DNA of 7,571 bases from CAZKCK01 sp964552325 (GTDB lineage: Bacteria; Bacteroidota; Bacteroidia; Bacteroidales; TTA-H9), in assembly GCA_964552325.1 (NCBI GenBank), contig CAZKHA010000169.1:1-7571 (forward strand), read 5' to 3'. The number at the start of each line of letters is the position of its first letter. The first letter of the stretch is position 1. Below are positions 1 to 6,588 of the stretch, one piece after another. The notes under the pieces are model-generated. The model saw only the letters and a program-made list of their open reading frames with translations, was not told the DNA's origin and made no database searches. Position numbers and translations under genes: made by a program.

Positions 1-789
1 TTACCAACTCCCGCTGGCACCACCGCCACCGAAGCTGCCGCCGCCAAAACCGCCGAAGCCTCCACCGCCGCCGCCAAAGCTTCCGCCGCCGGATGAAAAA
101 TCGCTCCAACTGCCGCTGCGGTTTCCTCCCAGTTGATTGGCCATAAACAAGGCCGTCCAGAACGGTAAACTGCTGCCGCCTTGGTGATAGACGCCGGATG
201 AACCACGAAATACACGCATCAAAACTATCACAATTATCACAAAAACAACCACCATCCAAATGGGGGTGCCTTTGTCTTTATAGTCTTTTGCCTTAAACTT
301 TCCGGTGGTTAATCCAATAACAACGTTGGTGGCCTTGTCGATTCCTTTGTAATAATTGCCATTCTTAAACTCTGGGATCATCTCGTTATCCACAATCCTG
401 CGGGCAATGGCATCTGGAATGGTTTCTTCAAGGCCATAGCCTACCGCTACGCGGGCTTTGCCAGGTTGATTGTTCTTGGGTTTCACCAAGATCAGCAAAC
501 CGTTATTAGAACCTTTTTGCCCAATGCCCCACTTCTCGGCCAAACGGTCAGCATAATCAGCCACATCATAGCCCTCGAGGTCGGCAATGGTAACAACTGC
601 TATTTGGGTAGAAGTTGTGTCGCTGAAAGCCACCAGTTTTTGTTCCAGGGCAGCCACCTCCTCGGGACTCATGGTATTGGCAAAATCGTTTACGATTCGG
701 GGAGGGTTTGGTACCTCAGGAAGGTTCTGGGCTGTTACCGCAAACACGGACAACAAGCTCAAACATAAGGCTATAATGCGTATTTTCAT
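1..789 (-). CDS. Exported TPM-domain protein (YgcG family) with C-terminal membrane anchor and Gly-rich tail
   Basis: This is a 262-residue protein, complete at both ends. Residues 1-20 form a signal peptide (MKIRII, a hydrophobic core, then VTA before Gln21). A TPM domain (Pfam TPM/YgcG type) spans about residues 30-165, with recognisable parts RIVNDFANTMS, TQIAVVTI, NNGLLILV and RVAVGYGLE. A transmembrane helix covers about 176-193, and a glycine/serine-rich tail covers about 233-260. The predicted topology puts the TPM domain outside the cytoplasmic membrane. The ATG at 789 is preferred over an in-frame TTG at 816, because it begins directly at the signal peptide and leaves 13 bases after the upstream stop instead of an overlap. 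It is the last visible gene of the lemA cluster. Its biochemical role is unknown. TPM proteins have been linked to photosystem II repair phosphatase activity in plants and to envelope functions in bacteria, but nothing here proves either. Confidence 0.9.
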   Translation of the reverse strand: MKIRIIALCLSLLSVFAVTAQNLPEVPNPPRIVNDFANTMSPEEVAALEQKLVAFSDTTSTQIAVVTIADLEGYDVADYADRLAEKWGIGQKGSNNGLLILVKPKNNQPGKARVAVGYGLEETIPDAIARRIVDNEMIPEFKNGNYYKGIDKATNVVIGLTTGKFKAKDYKDKGTPIWMVVVFVIIVIVLMRVFRGSSGVYHQGGSSLPFWTALFMANQLGGNRSGSWSDFSSGGGSFGGGGGGFGGFGGGSFGGGGASGSW

Positions 790-802
790 TTTTGCAGGTT
801 CT

Positions 803-1249
803 TTAGTTCTTACCAAACGAAATATCGTCGGGCAATTCGTTCACATCGTTACGTTGGCGCGGAAAGTGTTTCTTGAGGCTCATTCCAACAGCCTCGATGG
901 CTTCGCATAAGCCATCGGTAAAAAGACCATCGCGAAATCGTAGGATCATATTCGCCTTGATCTCGTCCCAGAAAGTAGGAGTTACCACCGCATTTATCCC
1001 CTTATCGCCCAGGACCGCGAATTTGCGGTTGCTAATGGCAAGGTACACCAGTACTCCATTGCGCAGCTCAGTCTTGTGCATATCAAGCTGCGCAAACACT
1101 TGGGCTGCACGATCCATCACATCGCCCTTGCAAACACTTTCGAGGTGTAGCCTTATTTCGCCCGATGTTTCAAGTTCGGCATTCTTGATGGCCATTTTTA
1201 GGCGTTCTTTTTCACTGGCCGTGAAAAAAGCCTTTGCAGTTTCTGCCAT
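803..1249 (-). CDS. TPM-domain protein, soluble, no signal peptide
   Basis: This 148-residue protein consists almost entirely of one TPM domain. Visible family parts are TSGEIRLHLE at residues 28-37, RNGVLVYLAISNRKFAVLGD at 63-82, and FxDGLxxAIxxxGxxLxxHFP at 110-130, followed by the short tail NELPDDISFG that such proteins often carry. It has no signal peptide and no membrane segment, so it is predicted to be cytosolic, unlike the exported TPM protein encoded just downstream. The ATG start lies 19 bases after the lemA stop, and the stop lies 13 bases before the next start. This indicates co-transcription from lemA through both TPM genes. No Shine-Dalgarno sequence is visible, which is usual in Bacteroidota. 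The family call is firm; the function is unknown. Confidence 0.88.
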   Translation of the reverse strand: MAETAKAFFTASEKERLKMAIKNAELETSGEIRLHLESVCKGDVMDRAAQVFAQLDMHKTELRNGVLVYLAISNRKFAVLGDKGINAVVTPTFWDEIKANMILRFRDGLFTDGLCEAIEAVGMSLKKHFPRQRNDVNELPDDISFGKN

Positions 1250-1268
1250 GCTGTTAAGCTTTTATTGT

Positions 1269-1859
1269 TTAGAACTTAACTTCAGGGGCTTTTTCTGAAC
1301 CTTCGGCTGCTTCAAAATAGGCTTTCTTTTCAAAGCCGAACATGCCAGCAAAAATAGTACGTGGGAAGGTACGTATCTTCGTATTGTAATCTTGGGCCAT
1401 CTCGTTGAACTTGCGACGCTCTACCGTAATACGGTTCTCTGAACCCTCCAACTGTGCCTGTAAATCCAGGAAATTCTGGTTGGCTTTTAGGTTAGGGTAT
1501 TGCTCCACAACTACCATTAGCCTTGCCAAAGCCGAAGTAAGTCCTTGCTGGGCCTCTTGGAATTGTTTTAAGGAATTGGCATCCAATTTCTCAGGGTTTA
1601 CCTGTACCGATGTAGCTTTTGCCCTGGCTTCGATAACGGCAGTTAAAGTACTCTTTTCAAAATCAGCATACCCCTTTACGGTGCTTACCAAGTTAGGGAT
1701 AAGGTCGGCCCTGCGCTGATATACGTTCTCAACATTGGCCCACTGACCGTTTACTCCTTCTTCGGCTTTAACCAAAGAATTGTACATGCCCGATAGCCAA
1801 CTAAATAGGATAATCACTACTAATACGATTACCCCAACTATAATCAATCCTCTTTTCAT
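1269..1859 (-). CDS. lemA: LemA family membrane protein
   Basis: This 196-residue protein is within the usual LemA size. An N-terminal transmembrane helix (residues 4-21) is followed by the LemA helical bundle. Family signatures are YNSLVKAEEGVNGQWANVEN at 26-45, YQRRADLIPNLV at 47-58, YPNLKANQNFLDLQ at 121-134, and ENRITVERRKFNEMAQDYN at 141-159. LemA proteins sit in the cytoplasmic membrane with a short N-terminus and a long helical domain. Their molecular role is not settled. The ATG at 1859 is chosen because it begins right before the membrane helix; an in-frame TTG at 1919 would add 20 residues and run through the htpG terminator. It leads the cluster with two TPM-domain genes, a pairing seen widely in bacteria. 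Confidence 0.94.
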   Translation of the reverse strand: MKRGLIIVGVIVLVVIILFSWLSGMYNSLVKAEEGVNGQWANVENVYQRRADLIPNLVSTVKGYADFEKSTLTAVIEARAKATSVQVNPEKLDANSLKQFQEAQQGLTSALARLMVVVEQYPNLKANQNFLDLQAQLEGSENRITVERRKFNEMAQDYNTKIRTFPRTIFAGMFGFEKKAYFEAAEGSEKAPEVKF

Positions 1860-1880
1860 AAGTTCAAAATTTAAATTTAG

Positions 1881-1916
1881 GTTTATTATAAAAACGGACG
1901 CCGTAAAGGCGCCCGT
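1881..1916 (-). terminator. Intrinsic terminator downstream of htpG
   Basis: On the minus strand ACGGGCGCC (1916-1908) and GGCGTCCGT (1902-1894) form a 9-bp GC-rich stem with one G-U pair and a 5-base loop. It is followed at once by TTTTATAATAAAC. The U-run is only on the minus-strand side, which gives the direction. The hairpin begins 17 bases after the htpG stop. It lies only about 34 bases before the lemA start, so a lemA promoter must overlap it or lemA depends on read-through. Confidence 0.85.
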
Positions 1917-1933
1917 CAAAGTTAATCAAAAAA

Positions 1934-3838
1934 TTATTTTTCAATCATATCAATGCTACGCTTTATAAAATCGGTAAGCGCTGGGCCCTTAAGCAAACTC
2001 TGCGACAGCAAGGCCAAATCGGCGAGCTGTTTGGCAACTTTGGACCGTTTGTCTTCATCTTTTTCTTCAACCAAACCAAAAATGGCTGGATGGTTTGCAT
2101 TCACAACCAAGTTGTAATGATCGGGCATGCCTCCCATGTACATCATGCCGCCACCGCCTAGGGCTGACATATCCTTCATGCGGCGCATAAACTCGTTGCG
2201 CGTAATCATCACCGGCAACTCGCTCTCGCTCAAGTTCTCAAATTGGATAGAGAATGTGGTCTTATCAACAGCTCCTTCAAAAACGGGTTTTAAAGTCTCC
2301 TTTTGCTCATCGCTTAATTTCGATGGCATTACCTCATCCTTTGCAATAAGTTTTTCAACCACATCGGCATCCACACGTGCAAAGCGCGATTTTTCCAGCT
2401 TCGACTCGATGGAGTTAATAAAATGATTATCTAGTACGCCATCCATCAACAGCACGTCGTAACCCTTGGCTTCCACCGAAGCAATAAAACTATGTTGCTC
2501 ATCGCGGTTGCTAGTGTATAAATGAATGAGGTTCTTATCTTTATCTGTTTGTGTATCCTTAATATGCGACTTGTATTCATCAAAGGTGAAGTACTTTCCG
2601 CCAAGGTTTTTGAATAAGTAGAACTTTTCGGCCCGGTCGTAAAACTTGGTTTCCGAAATCATTCCGTACTGTATAAACACTTTGATATCATCCCATTTCT
2701 TCTCAAATTCTTCGCGGCTATTCTTGAAAAGTTCCTCCAGTTTATCGGCCACTTTCTTCATAATGTGGTTCGAAATCTTCTTAACCTCAGGATCGCTTTG
2801 CAAATAGCTGCGCGACACATTAAGTGGAATATCGGGTGAGTCGAGCACACCATGCATCAAAGTTAGGAAATCGGGAACGATGCCTTCTACTGAATCGGTT
2901 ACAAACACCTGATTGCTATACAACTGTATTTTATCCTTTTGCACTTCGAGGCGTTCCTTTACTTTGGGGAAGTACAGAATACCTGTAAGATTGAAAGGGT
3001 AATCAACATTCAGGTGAATCCAGAACAGAGGCTCCTCAAAATTGTAAGGATAGAGGTCGCGGTAAAATTTCTTATAATCTTCTTCTTGAAGATCAGTAGG
3101 TTTGATAGTCCAAGCAGGTTTTACATTGTTGATGATACGAGGCTTTTCAATTTCCTCGTATTTATCGTGGCCGTCTTTGTCTTTTTCACCTTCCACTTTC
3201 ACGTGTTCTTTTTCGGTGCCAAATTCAATCGGCACAGGCAAGAATTTGCAGTATTTCTTCAGAAGTTCCAAAACGCGGTGTTCTTCGAGGAACTCTTCGT
3301 TCTCTTTGCTTATGTGCAAGATAATATCCGTGCCACGGAATTCCTTGGTGGTTTCGTCGAGTGTGTAATCGGGGCTGCCATCGCATTCCCAGGCCATGGC
3401 TTTTTCGTTCTCATTCCACGATTGCGTAATGATTTGAACCCTATCCGAAACCATAAAGGCCGAATAAAACCCGAGTCCAAAATGGCCAATTAACTGGCTG
3501 GCTTCGGCTTCGCTTTTGCCCTTAAACTTGTTTACAAACTCTTCGGCACTCGAAAATGCAATTTGATTGATGTATTTATCAACCTCATCTGCTGTCATAC
3601 CGATACCGCGGTCGCGCACCGTTAATGTGTTCTTCTTTTTGTCAACCAATACTTCGATGCGTATATCGCCCAATTCTCCTTTAAAATCGCCCATTGAGGC
3701 CAAGCCCTTGAGCTTGGTGGTAGCATCTACGGCATTTGAAATAAGCTCCCTCAAAAAAATCTCATGATCTGAATATAGAAACTTTTTGATGATGGGGAAA
3801 ATGTTCTCGGTTTGAACGTTGATCTTACCTTTTAGCAT
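1934..3838 (-). CDS. htpG: Molecular chaperone HtpG (bacterial Hsp90)
   Basis: This 634-residue protein is full length (E. coli HtpG has 624). It acts as a homodimeric, ATP-driven chaperone in the cytosol. The N-terminal GHKL ATPase domain (about 1-215) shows the catalytic motif E31-LISNAVDA, D76-RGIGMT, and the ATP-lid glycine motif GHFGLGF at 118-124. A short charged linker covers about 208-235. The middle domain (about 236-500) includes the catalytic-loop motif PLNVSRSYLQSD with Arg343, where many proteobacterial proteins have SREILQ. The C-terminal dimerisation domain contains a Gly/Met-rich stretch (GGGGMMYMGGMP) and ends in IDMIEK. The ATG at 3838 gives the standard N-terminus. It is flanked by terminators on both sides, so it is probably monocistronic. 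No CIRCE operator is seen upstream. Confidence 0.98.
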   Translation of the reverse strand: MLKGKINVQTENIFPIIKKFLYSDHEIFLRELISNAVDATTKLKGLASMGDFKGELGDIRIEVLVDKKKNTLTVRDRGIGMTADEVDKYINQIAFSSAEEFVNKFKGKSEAEASQLIGHFGLGFYSAFMVSDRVQIITQSWNENEKAMAWECDGSPDYTLDETTKEFRGTDIILHISKENEEFLEEHRVLELLKKYCKFLPVPIEFGTEKEHVKVEGEKDKDGHDKYEEIEKPRIINNVKPAWTIKPTDLQEEDYKKFYRDLYPYNFEEPLFWIHLNVDYPFNLTGILYFPKVKERLEVQKDKIQLYSNQVFVTDSVEGIVPDFLTLMHGVLDSPDIPLNVSRSYLQSDPEVKKISNHIMKKVADKLEELFKNSREEFEKKWDDIKVFIQYGMISETKFYDRAEKFYLFKNLGGKYFTFDEYKSHIKDTQTDKDKNLIHLYTSNRDEQHSFIASVEAKGYDVLLMDGVLDNHFINSIESKLEKSRFARVDADVVEKLIAKDEVMPSKLSDEQKETLKPVFEGAVDKTTFSIQFENLSESELPVMITRNEFMRRMKDMSALGGGGMMYMGGMPDHYNLVVNANHPAIFGLVEEKDEDKRSKVAKQLADLALLSQSLLKGPALTDFIKRSIDMIEK

Positions 3839-3862
3839 TTTTCTTCAATTTAGTTTAGTGCT

Positions 3863-3870
3863 GTGGCCAC
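3863..3870. repeat. 8-bp palindrome in the htpG leader
   Basis: GTGGCCAC is a perfect palindrome 25-32 bases upstream of the htpG start codon. It falls at about +1 to +8 if the weak -7-like element at 3874-3882 is used. It could be an operator half or chance; there is no further evidence. Confidence 0.3.
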
Positions 3871-3873
3871 CTT

Positions 3874-3882
3874 CAAACCATA
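3874..3882 (-). promoter_or_regulatory. Possible htpG -7 element (one base off consensus spacing)
   Basis: The minus strand reads TATGGTTTG, which resembles the Bacteroidota TAnnTTTG element with one extra base between TA and TTTG. It would start transcription about 30 bases before the htpG ATG. The nearest TTG in a -33 role is 28 bases further up, which is too far. A heat-shock-specific sigma factor may use something else here. No perfect TAnnTTTG lies between the small RNA terminator and htpG. Confidence 0.35.
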
Positions 3883-3914
3883 TGCCAGCAATCTTTTACT
3901 GACATTTTGACAAG

Positions 3915-3945
3915 TATTGCCCCATGGGTTTGCCAGAGGGCAATA
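3915..3945. repeat. Perfect 8-bp inverted repeat upstream of htpG
   Basis: TATTGCCC (3915-3922) and GGGCAATA (3938-3945) are exact inverted copies 15 bases apart. They lie 77-107 bases upstream of the htpG start, and the right arm touches the U-tract of the small RNA terminator. The minus-strand side is not followed by a U-run, so it is not a second terminator in that direction. It could be an operator for htpG. It is not CIRCE, which is TTAGCACTC-N9-GAGTGCTAA. Confidence 0.5.
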
Positions 3946-3970
3946 AAAAACCCCCTCAAAAAAAGGGGGT
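3944..3970 (-). terminator. Intrinsic terminator of the small RNA (and of any read-through from the HerA-like gene)
   Basis: ACCCCC plus one further A-T pair form a 7-bp stem (arms 3964-3970 and 3950-3956, loop of 7). On the minus strand it is followed by TTTTTTATT. It lies about 195 bases after the stop of the HerA-like gene but only about 24 bases after the closing stem of the small RNA candidate, so it best fits the small RNA's 3' end. Confidence 0.85.
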
Positions 3971-4115
3971 AAACCTTAAATTTTTGTAAGAAACTGGCTG
4001 CCTGTCAAACAAAAACAAAAAACATGACAACAAAACAAAAAGTAATGAAGAGAAATTTGATTATGGACAAAGTTAACCAAGACGAGACTGGGAAAAACAC
4101 CACAGGCAGCCAGCC
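3944..4115 (-). ncRNA. Candidate structured small RNA, about 172 nt, unassigned family
   Basis: A Bacteroidota promoter element (TATCTTTG, 4126-4119) would start transcription near 4115, and an intrinsic terminator ends it near 3944. The predicted RNA opens with the 12-bp stem arm 4113-4102, which pairs perfectly with 4005-3994. Outward, G4114, G4115 and G4116 can wobble-pair with U3993, U3992 and U3991, and G4117 pairs with C3990. These extensions exist only if the minus strand is transcribed, which supports this orientation. The closed loop is 96 nt with 54 U and 12 A, is nearly unstructured by eye, and contains runs such as UUUUUG and GUUUUG. A 23-nt single-stranded stretch leads to the terminator hairpin. 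Known Bacteroidota families (6S RNA, Bacteroidales-1, Flavo-1) cannot be excluded without a covariance search. The loop lacks the long hairpin expected of 6S RNA. An independent gene is more likely than a 3' UTR because the promoter sits immediately before the stem. Confidence 0.65.
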
Positions 4116-4118
4116 CCA

Positions 4119-4154
4119 CAAAGATACAACATAAAAAACCGTTTTCGACAAAAA
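4119..4154 (-). promoter_or_regulatory. Bacteroidota-type promoter of the small RNA candidate
   Basis: The minus strand carries TATCTTTG (4126-4119), an exact TAnnTTTG -7 element. Upstream, TTTTTG (4154-4149) fits a -33 element, with 22 bases between its TTTG and the -7 TA. This is close to the 19-21 typical of Bacteroides promoters. The predicted start falls in the G-run at 4117-4114, just before the closing stem. The promoter begins 12 bases after the stop codon of the HerA-like gene. Confidence 0.65.
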
Positions 4155-4165
4155 TTTAAAAAAAA

Positions 4166-5725
4166 TTATCGTCTTCTGCGTGTTCCAGAGCCAAAGCCCA
4201 TAGTACCAAGCAATCCACGCATCAATTCATTTACCACCGTACGCCCAATTTGCCTTACCATGGTGTTCTTGCTAAGCTCTTCTAAAAGGTTGGGTTCGTT
4301 CGATTGGGTTACCCTACGTGCAGATTCTCCCTCATACTGCCTTGTTTCATAACGCTCTACCTCGTTACGCGCTCGGTTTATCTTGCCTTCGAGTATCTCA
4401 AATGCCGAATCACGGTCAATCACTTTATTGTACTCGGCTACCAACTGCGAGCGGCTTACCAGCTCCTCAATTTCATCGGATGTAAGCACATCCATGCGGC
4501 TCATGGGGGCTCGCATGCAGCAAACAGCTAAGGGTGTTGGCCTTCCTTTGGCGTCAAGGGCTGTAACCAAAGCTTCGCCAATGCCAAGGCTGGTAAGCAC
4601 TTCATCGGTTTTATAAAAGCTAGAGATAGGGAAGTTTTCGGCTGCCTTAACAATATCCTTGCGATCCTTCGCCGTAAATGCCCTTAAAGCATGTTGAACC
4701 TTTAACCCAAGCTGGCTTAACACCACATCGGGCACATCGGCAGGACTTTGCGTACAAAAATAGATACCCACACCTTTGCTACGGATTAGTTTAACAATGG
4801 CTTCTATTTGATTGAGGAGCGCGCTGCTGGCCTCCCTAAAAATAAGGTGAGCTTCGTCAATAAACAACACCAAACGAGGTTTATCGATATCTCCAGCTTC
4901 GGGAAAGGTATTATAAATTTCGGCCAACAAACTCAGCATAAACGTACTGAAAAGCTTGGGCTTGTCTTGAATATCTGTTAGGCGGATAATCGAAATTGTC
5001 CCCCTACCCTTTTCGTCAAAACCCAAAAAATCAGCCACATCAAACGACTTTTCCCCAAAAAACACATCAGCTCCTTGTTGCTCAATCTGTACAATGGAAC
5101 GCATGATGGAGGATACCGTGGTTGACGACACCAACCCATATTGCTTCTTTATCTCGTCCTTGCCCTCTTCGCTGGCATACTGCAACATTCGTTTAAAGTC
5201 TTTTAAATCGAGCAAAGGCAGGTTGTTATCGTCGCAGTATTTAAAAATGATGGAAACAACACCGCTTTGTGTATCGTTTAATTCAAGGATTTTTGAGAAC
5301 AACACGGGTCCAAATTCAGAAACGGTCGCACGGAGGTGCACCCCATCTTTTCCTGTAAGCCCCATCAGTTCAACGGGCATACCGGCAGCTTGATGTGGTA
5401 AGCCAATGGCTTGATGGCGTTCGGTTATAAACTGCTGCGATTTCCCGGGTCGGGCCAAACCACTCAAATCGCCTTTTAGATCCATTAAAACAGTAGGTAC
5501 GCCATTTTCTGACAATTGTTCAGCCAATACTTGCAGGGTTTTGGTTTTGCCTGTGCCAGTGGCTCCGGCAATAAGGCCATGGCGGTTCATGGTCTTTAAG
5601 GGAATTTGAATATACGTCTCATTCAAGACATCCCCATTAAACATGGCACCTCCTAAAACAATGCTTTTGTTGTCCGAAGGGTATCCTTTAAGGATGGCTT
5701 CACGGAATTGGGCTACTTCGCTCAT
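4166..5725 (-). CDS. HerA-like P-loop ATPase, DUF853/YjgR family
   Basis: This 519-residue protein resembles E. coli YjgR (about 500 residues). The N-terminal motif NRHGLIAGATGTGKT holds the Walker A loop (GATGTGKT, residues 54-61), followed by MDLKGDLSGLARPG at 81-94. Walker B with its catalytic glutamate is LVLFIDEAH at 285-293. CTQSPADVPDVVLSQLGLKVQHALRAF at 324-350 is the sensor and arginine-finger region typical of HerA/FtsK-like hexameric ATPases. The C-terminus carries GRTVVNELMRGLLG and ends in a basic RRRR. HerA relatives translocate DNA or protein, but the substrate of this subfamily is unknown and no partner nuclease such as NurA is nearby. The ATG at 5725 is preferred to one at 5812: the extra 29 residues do not look like the family, and the likely promoter would fall inside them. 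It appears to be transcribed alone. Confidence 0.93.
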   Translation of the reverse strand: MSEVAQFREAILKGYPSDNKSIVLGGAMFNGDVLNETYIQIPLKTMNRHGLIAGATGTGKTKTLQVLAEQLSENGVPTVLMDLKGDLSGLARPGKSQQFITERHQAIGLPHQAAGMPVELMGLTGKDGVHLRATVSEFGPVLFSKILELNDTQSGVVSIIFKYCDDNNLPLLDLKDFKRMLQYASEEGKDEIKKQYGLVSSTTVSSIMRSIVQIEQQGADVFFGEKSFDVADFLGFDEKGRGTISIIRLTDIQDKPKLFSTFMLSLLAEIYNTFPEAGDIDKPRLVLFIDEAHLIFREASSALLNQIEAIVKLIRSKGVGIYFCTQSPADVPDVVLSQLGLKVQHALRAFTAKDRKDIVKAAENFPISSFYKTDEVLTSLGIGEALVTALDAKGRPTPLAVCCMRAPMSRMDVLTSDEIEELVSRSQLVAEYNKVIDRDSAFEILEGKINRARNEVERYETRQYEGESARRVTQSNEPNLLEELSKNTMVRQIGRTVVNELMRGLLGTMGFGSGTRRRR

Positions 5726-5745
5726 AAAGATAAAATTTTTGTTGC

Positions 5746-5753
5746 CAAATGTA
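5746..5753 (-). promoter_or_regulatory. -7 element of the HerA-like gene
   Basis: The minus strand reads TACATTTG, an exact TAnnTTTG match, 20 bases before the chosen ATG at 5725. It predicts a short A/T-rich leader of about 16-17 bases. No TTG is found at -33 spacing. Its position supports the internal start codon. Confidence 0.5.
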
Positions 5754-5975
5754 CGAGAAAATTGACGATGCGCGGTTGTTGAGGTATCAAGAAATGAAGA
5801 TGCACGCCCCATTATTGTTGGTGTTTCTTGACTTCTTGCTAATTGTTTATCAAAGTGTTTCGAAAAAGGTGAGGCCAGTAGCCAAAAGATGTATTATGGG
5901 CAAATCCAATGATTTTGGGCAAAGATTTCACTTTTACAATGCTCCATCCCCAAGAGCTTTCAAAGTGCGAATTTG

Positions 5976-6551
5976 TTACTTATTGGTCTTTTTCTTCGTT
6001 TTGGGCACTAAATCTTGTAGAAATTCATTTGCTTCTTTCATTTCAAAATATTCAGGATCATAGCCATCAGCTCCCCATTCAAGCAGTTCTCTTGCTTCCG
6101 GACTATCAGGATTCTTCAAAGTCTCCAGTAAGTTAGCATAACCCCACGGTCCTCCACAATCTTCGGGTGGGCAAGCACGCTTCCCATCCACGCATGTGGG
6201 TACTTGAAGTGCTGCATCGTATGGCAAAACCTTCTCAAGCAGGATTTCATGGTTCCAACTGTCACCAAAATCGTATTCATAAACCATTTTTTCCTTCGGG
6301 TGCTCCAATAAATGTGAAACTTTCAACTTAGTGTAGTCCTCGCAATCATCCCACAAATCGTCACTTTTTGGACCATAAAACCGTTTATTCTGAATAAACT
6401 GATGTAAATGGCTGCCATGCCACCCCATCACGAGTTGAATGATCGAATGCAACTTTGAAAGTTTTGTGTCCGATGAGACCAATACCCTGCGATAGATAGG
6501 TGGTTTAATGTGCATCAGGGTGATTTTGAGAAGGTAAATACTTGTTGGCAT
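5976..6551 (-). CDS. Plasmid pRiA4b ORF-3 family protein
   Basis: This 191-residue protein has the usual length for the family. Motifs in order are IYLLKITLMHIKPPIYRRVLV (residues 5-25), LHSIIQLVMGWHGSHLHQF (34-52), YEYDFGDSWNHEI (91-103), CVDGKRACPPEDCGGPWGY (120-138), and GYDPEYFEM near 163-171. It ends in a basic tail, KTKKKTNK. The family occurs on plasmids and chromosomes and has no established activity. The clustered Cys120, Cys127, Cys132 and His/Asp residues would suit metal binding, which is inference. The ATG at 6551 is chosen over a TTG at 6560, and the first strand of the domain follows directly. A 250-base gap separates it from the HerA-like gene, where I see no gene and no clear terminator. 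Confidence 0.92.
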   Translation of the reverse strand: MPTSIYLLKITLMHIKPPIYRRVLVSSDTKLSKLHSIIQLVMGWHGSHLHQFIQNKRFYGPKSDDLWDDCEDYTKLKVSHLLEHPKEKMVYEYDFGDSWNHEILLEKVLPYDAALQVPTCVDGKRACPPEDCGGPWGYANLLETLKNPDSPEARELLEWGADGYDPEYFEMKEANEFLQDLVPKTKKKTNK

Positions 6552-6588
6552 TTTATGCAATGAGTTAAGAATGAGCCTTAGTTTGAAG

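Noticed and set aside
790..816. TTG start at 816 for the exported TPM protein
   Set aside because: It would overlap the preceding gene and place nine residues before a signal peptide that already begins cleanly at the ATG at 789.
2939..3493. 184-codon plus-strand open frame inside htpG
   Set aside because: It lies entirely antisense to the well-conserved HtpG coding sequence and its translation (Phe/Val-rich, low complexity) looks like a shadow.
3839..3945. CIRCE/HrcA operator upstream of htpG
   Set aside because: CAGCACTAA at 3863-3855 on the minus strand resembles part of a CIRCE arm, but the matching GAGTGCTAA arm at nine-base spacing is missing.
3944..4117. tmRNA, SRP RNA or typical 6S RNA as identity of the small RNA
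   Set aside because: The 5' GGGGCUG recalls tmRNA, but there is no T-arm, CCA end or sufficient length. No SRP core motif is present. The U-rich loop does not form the long bulged hairpin of 6S RNA by eye, though a covariance search could still change this.
5749..6063. 104-codon plus-strand open frame between the HerA-like and pRiA4b ORF-3-like genes
   Set aside because: It runs through the 3' end of the recognised pRiA4b ORF-3-like gene on the other strand, overlaps the HerA-like promoter box, and resembles no known protein, despite a hydrophobic stretch.
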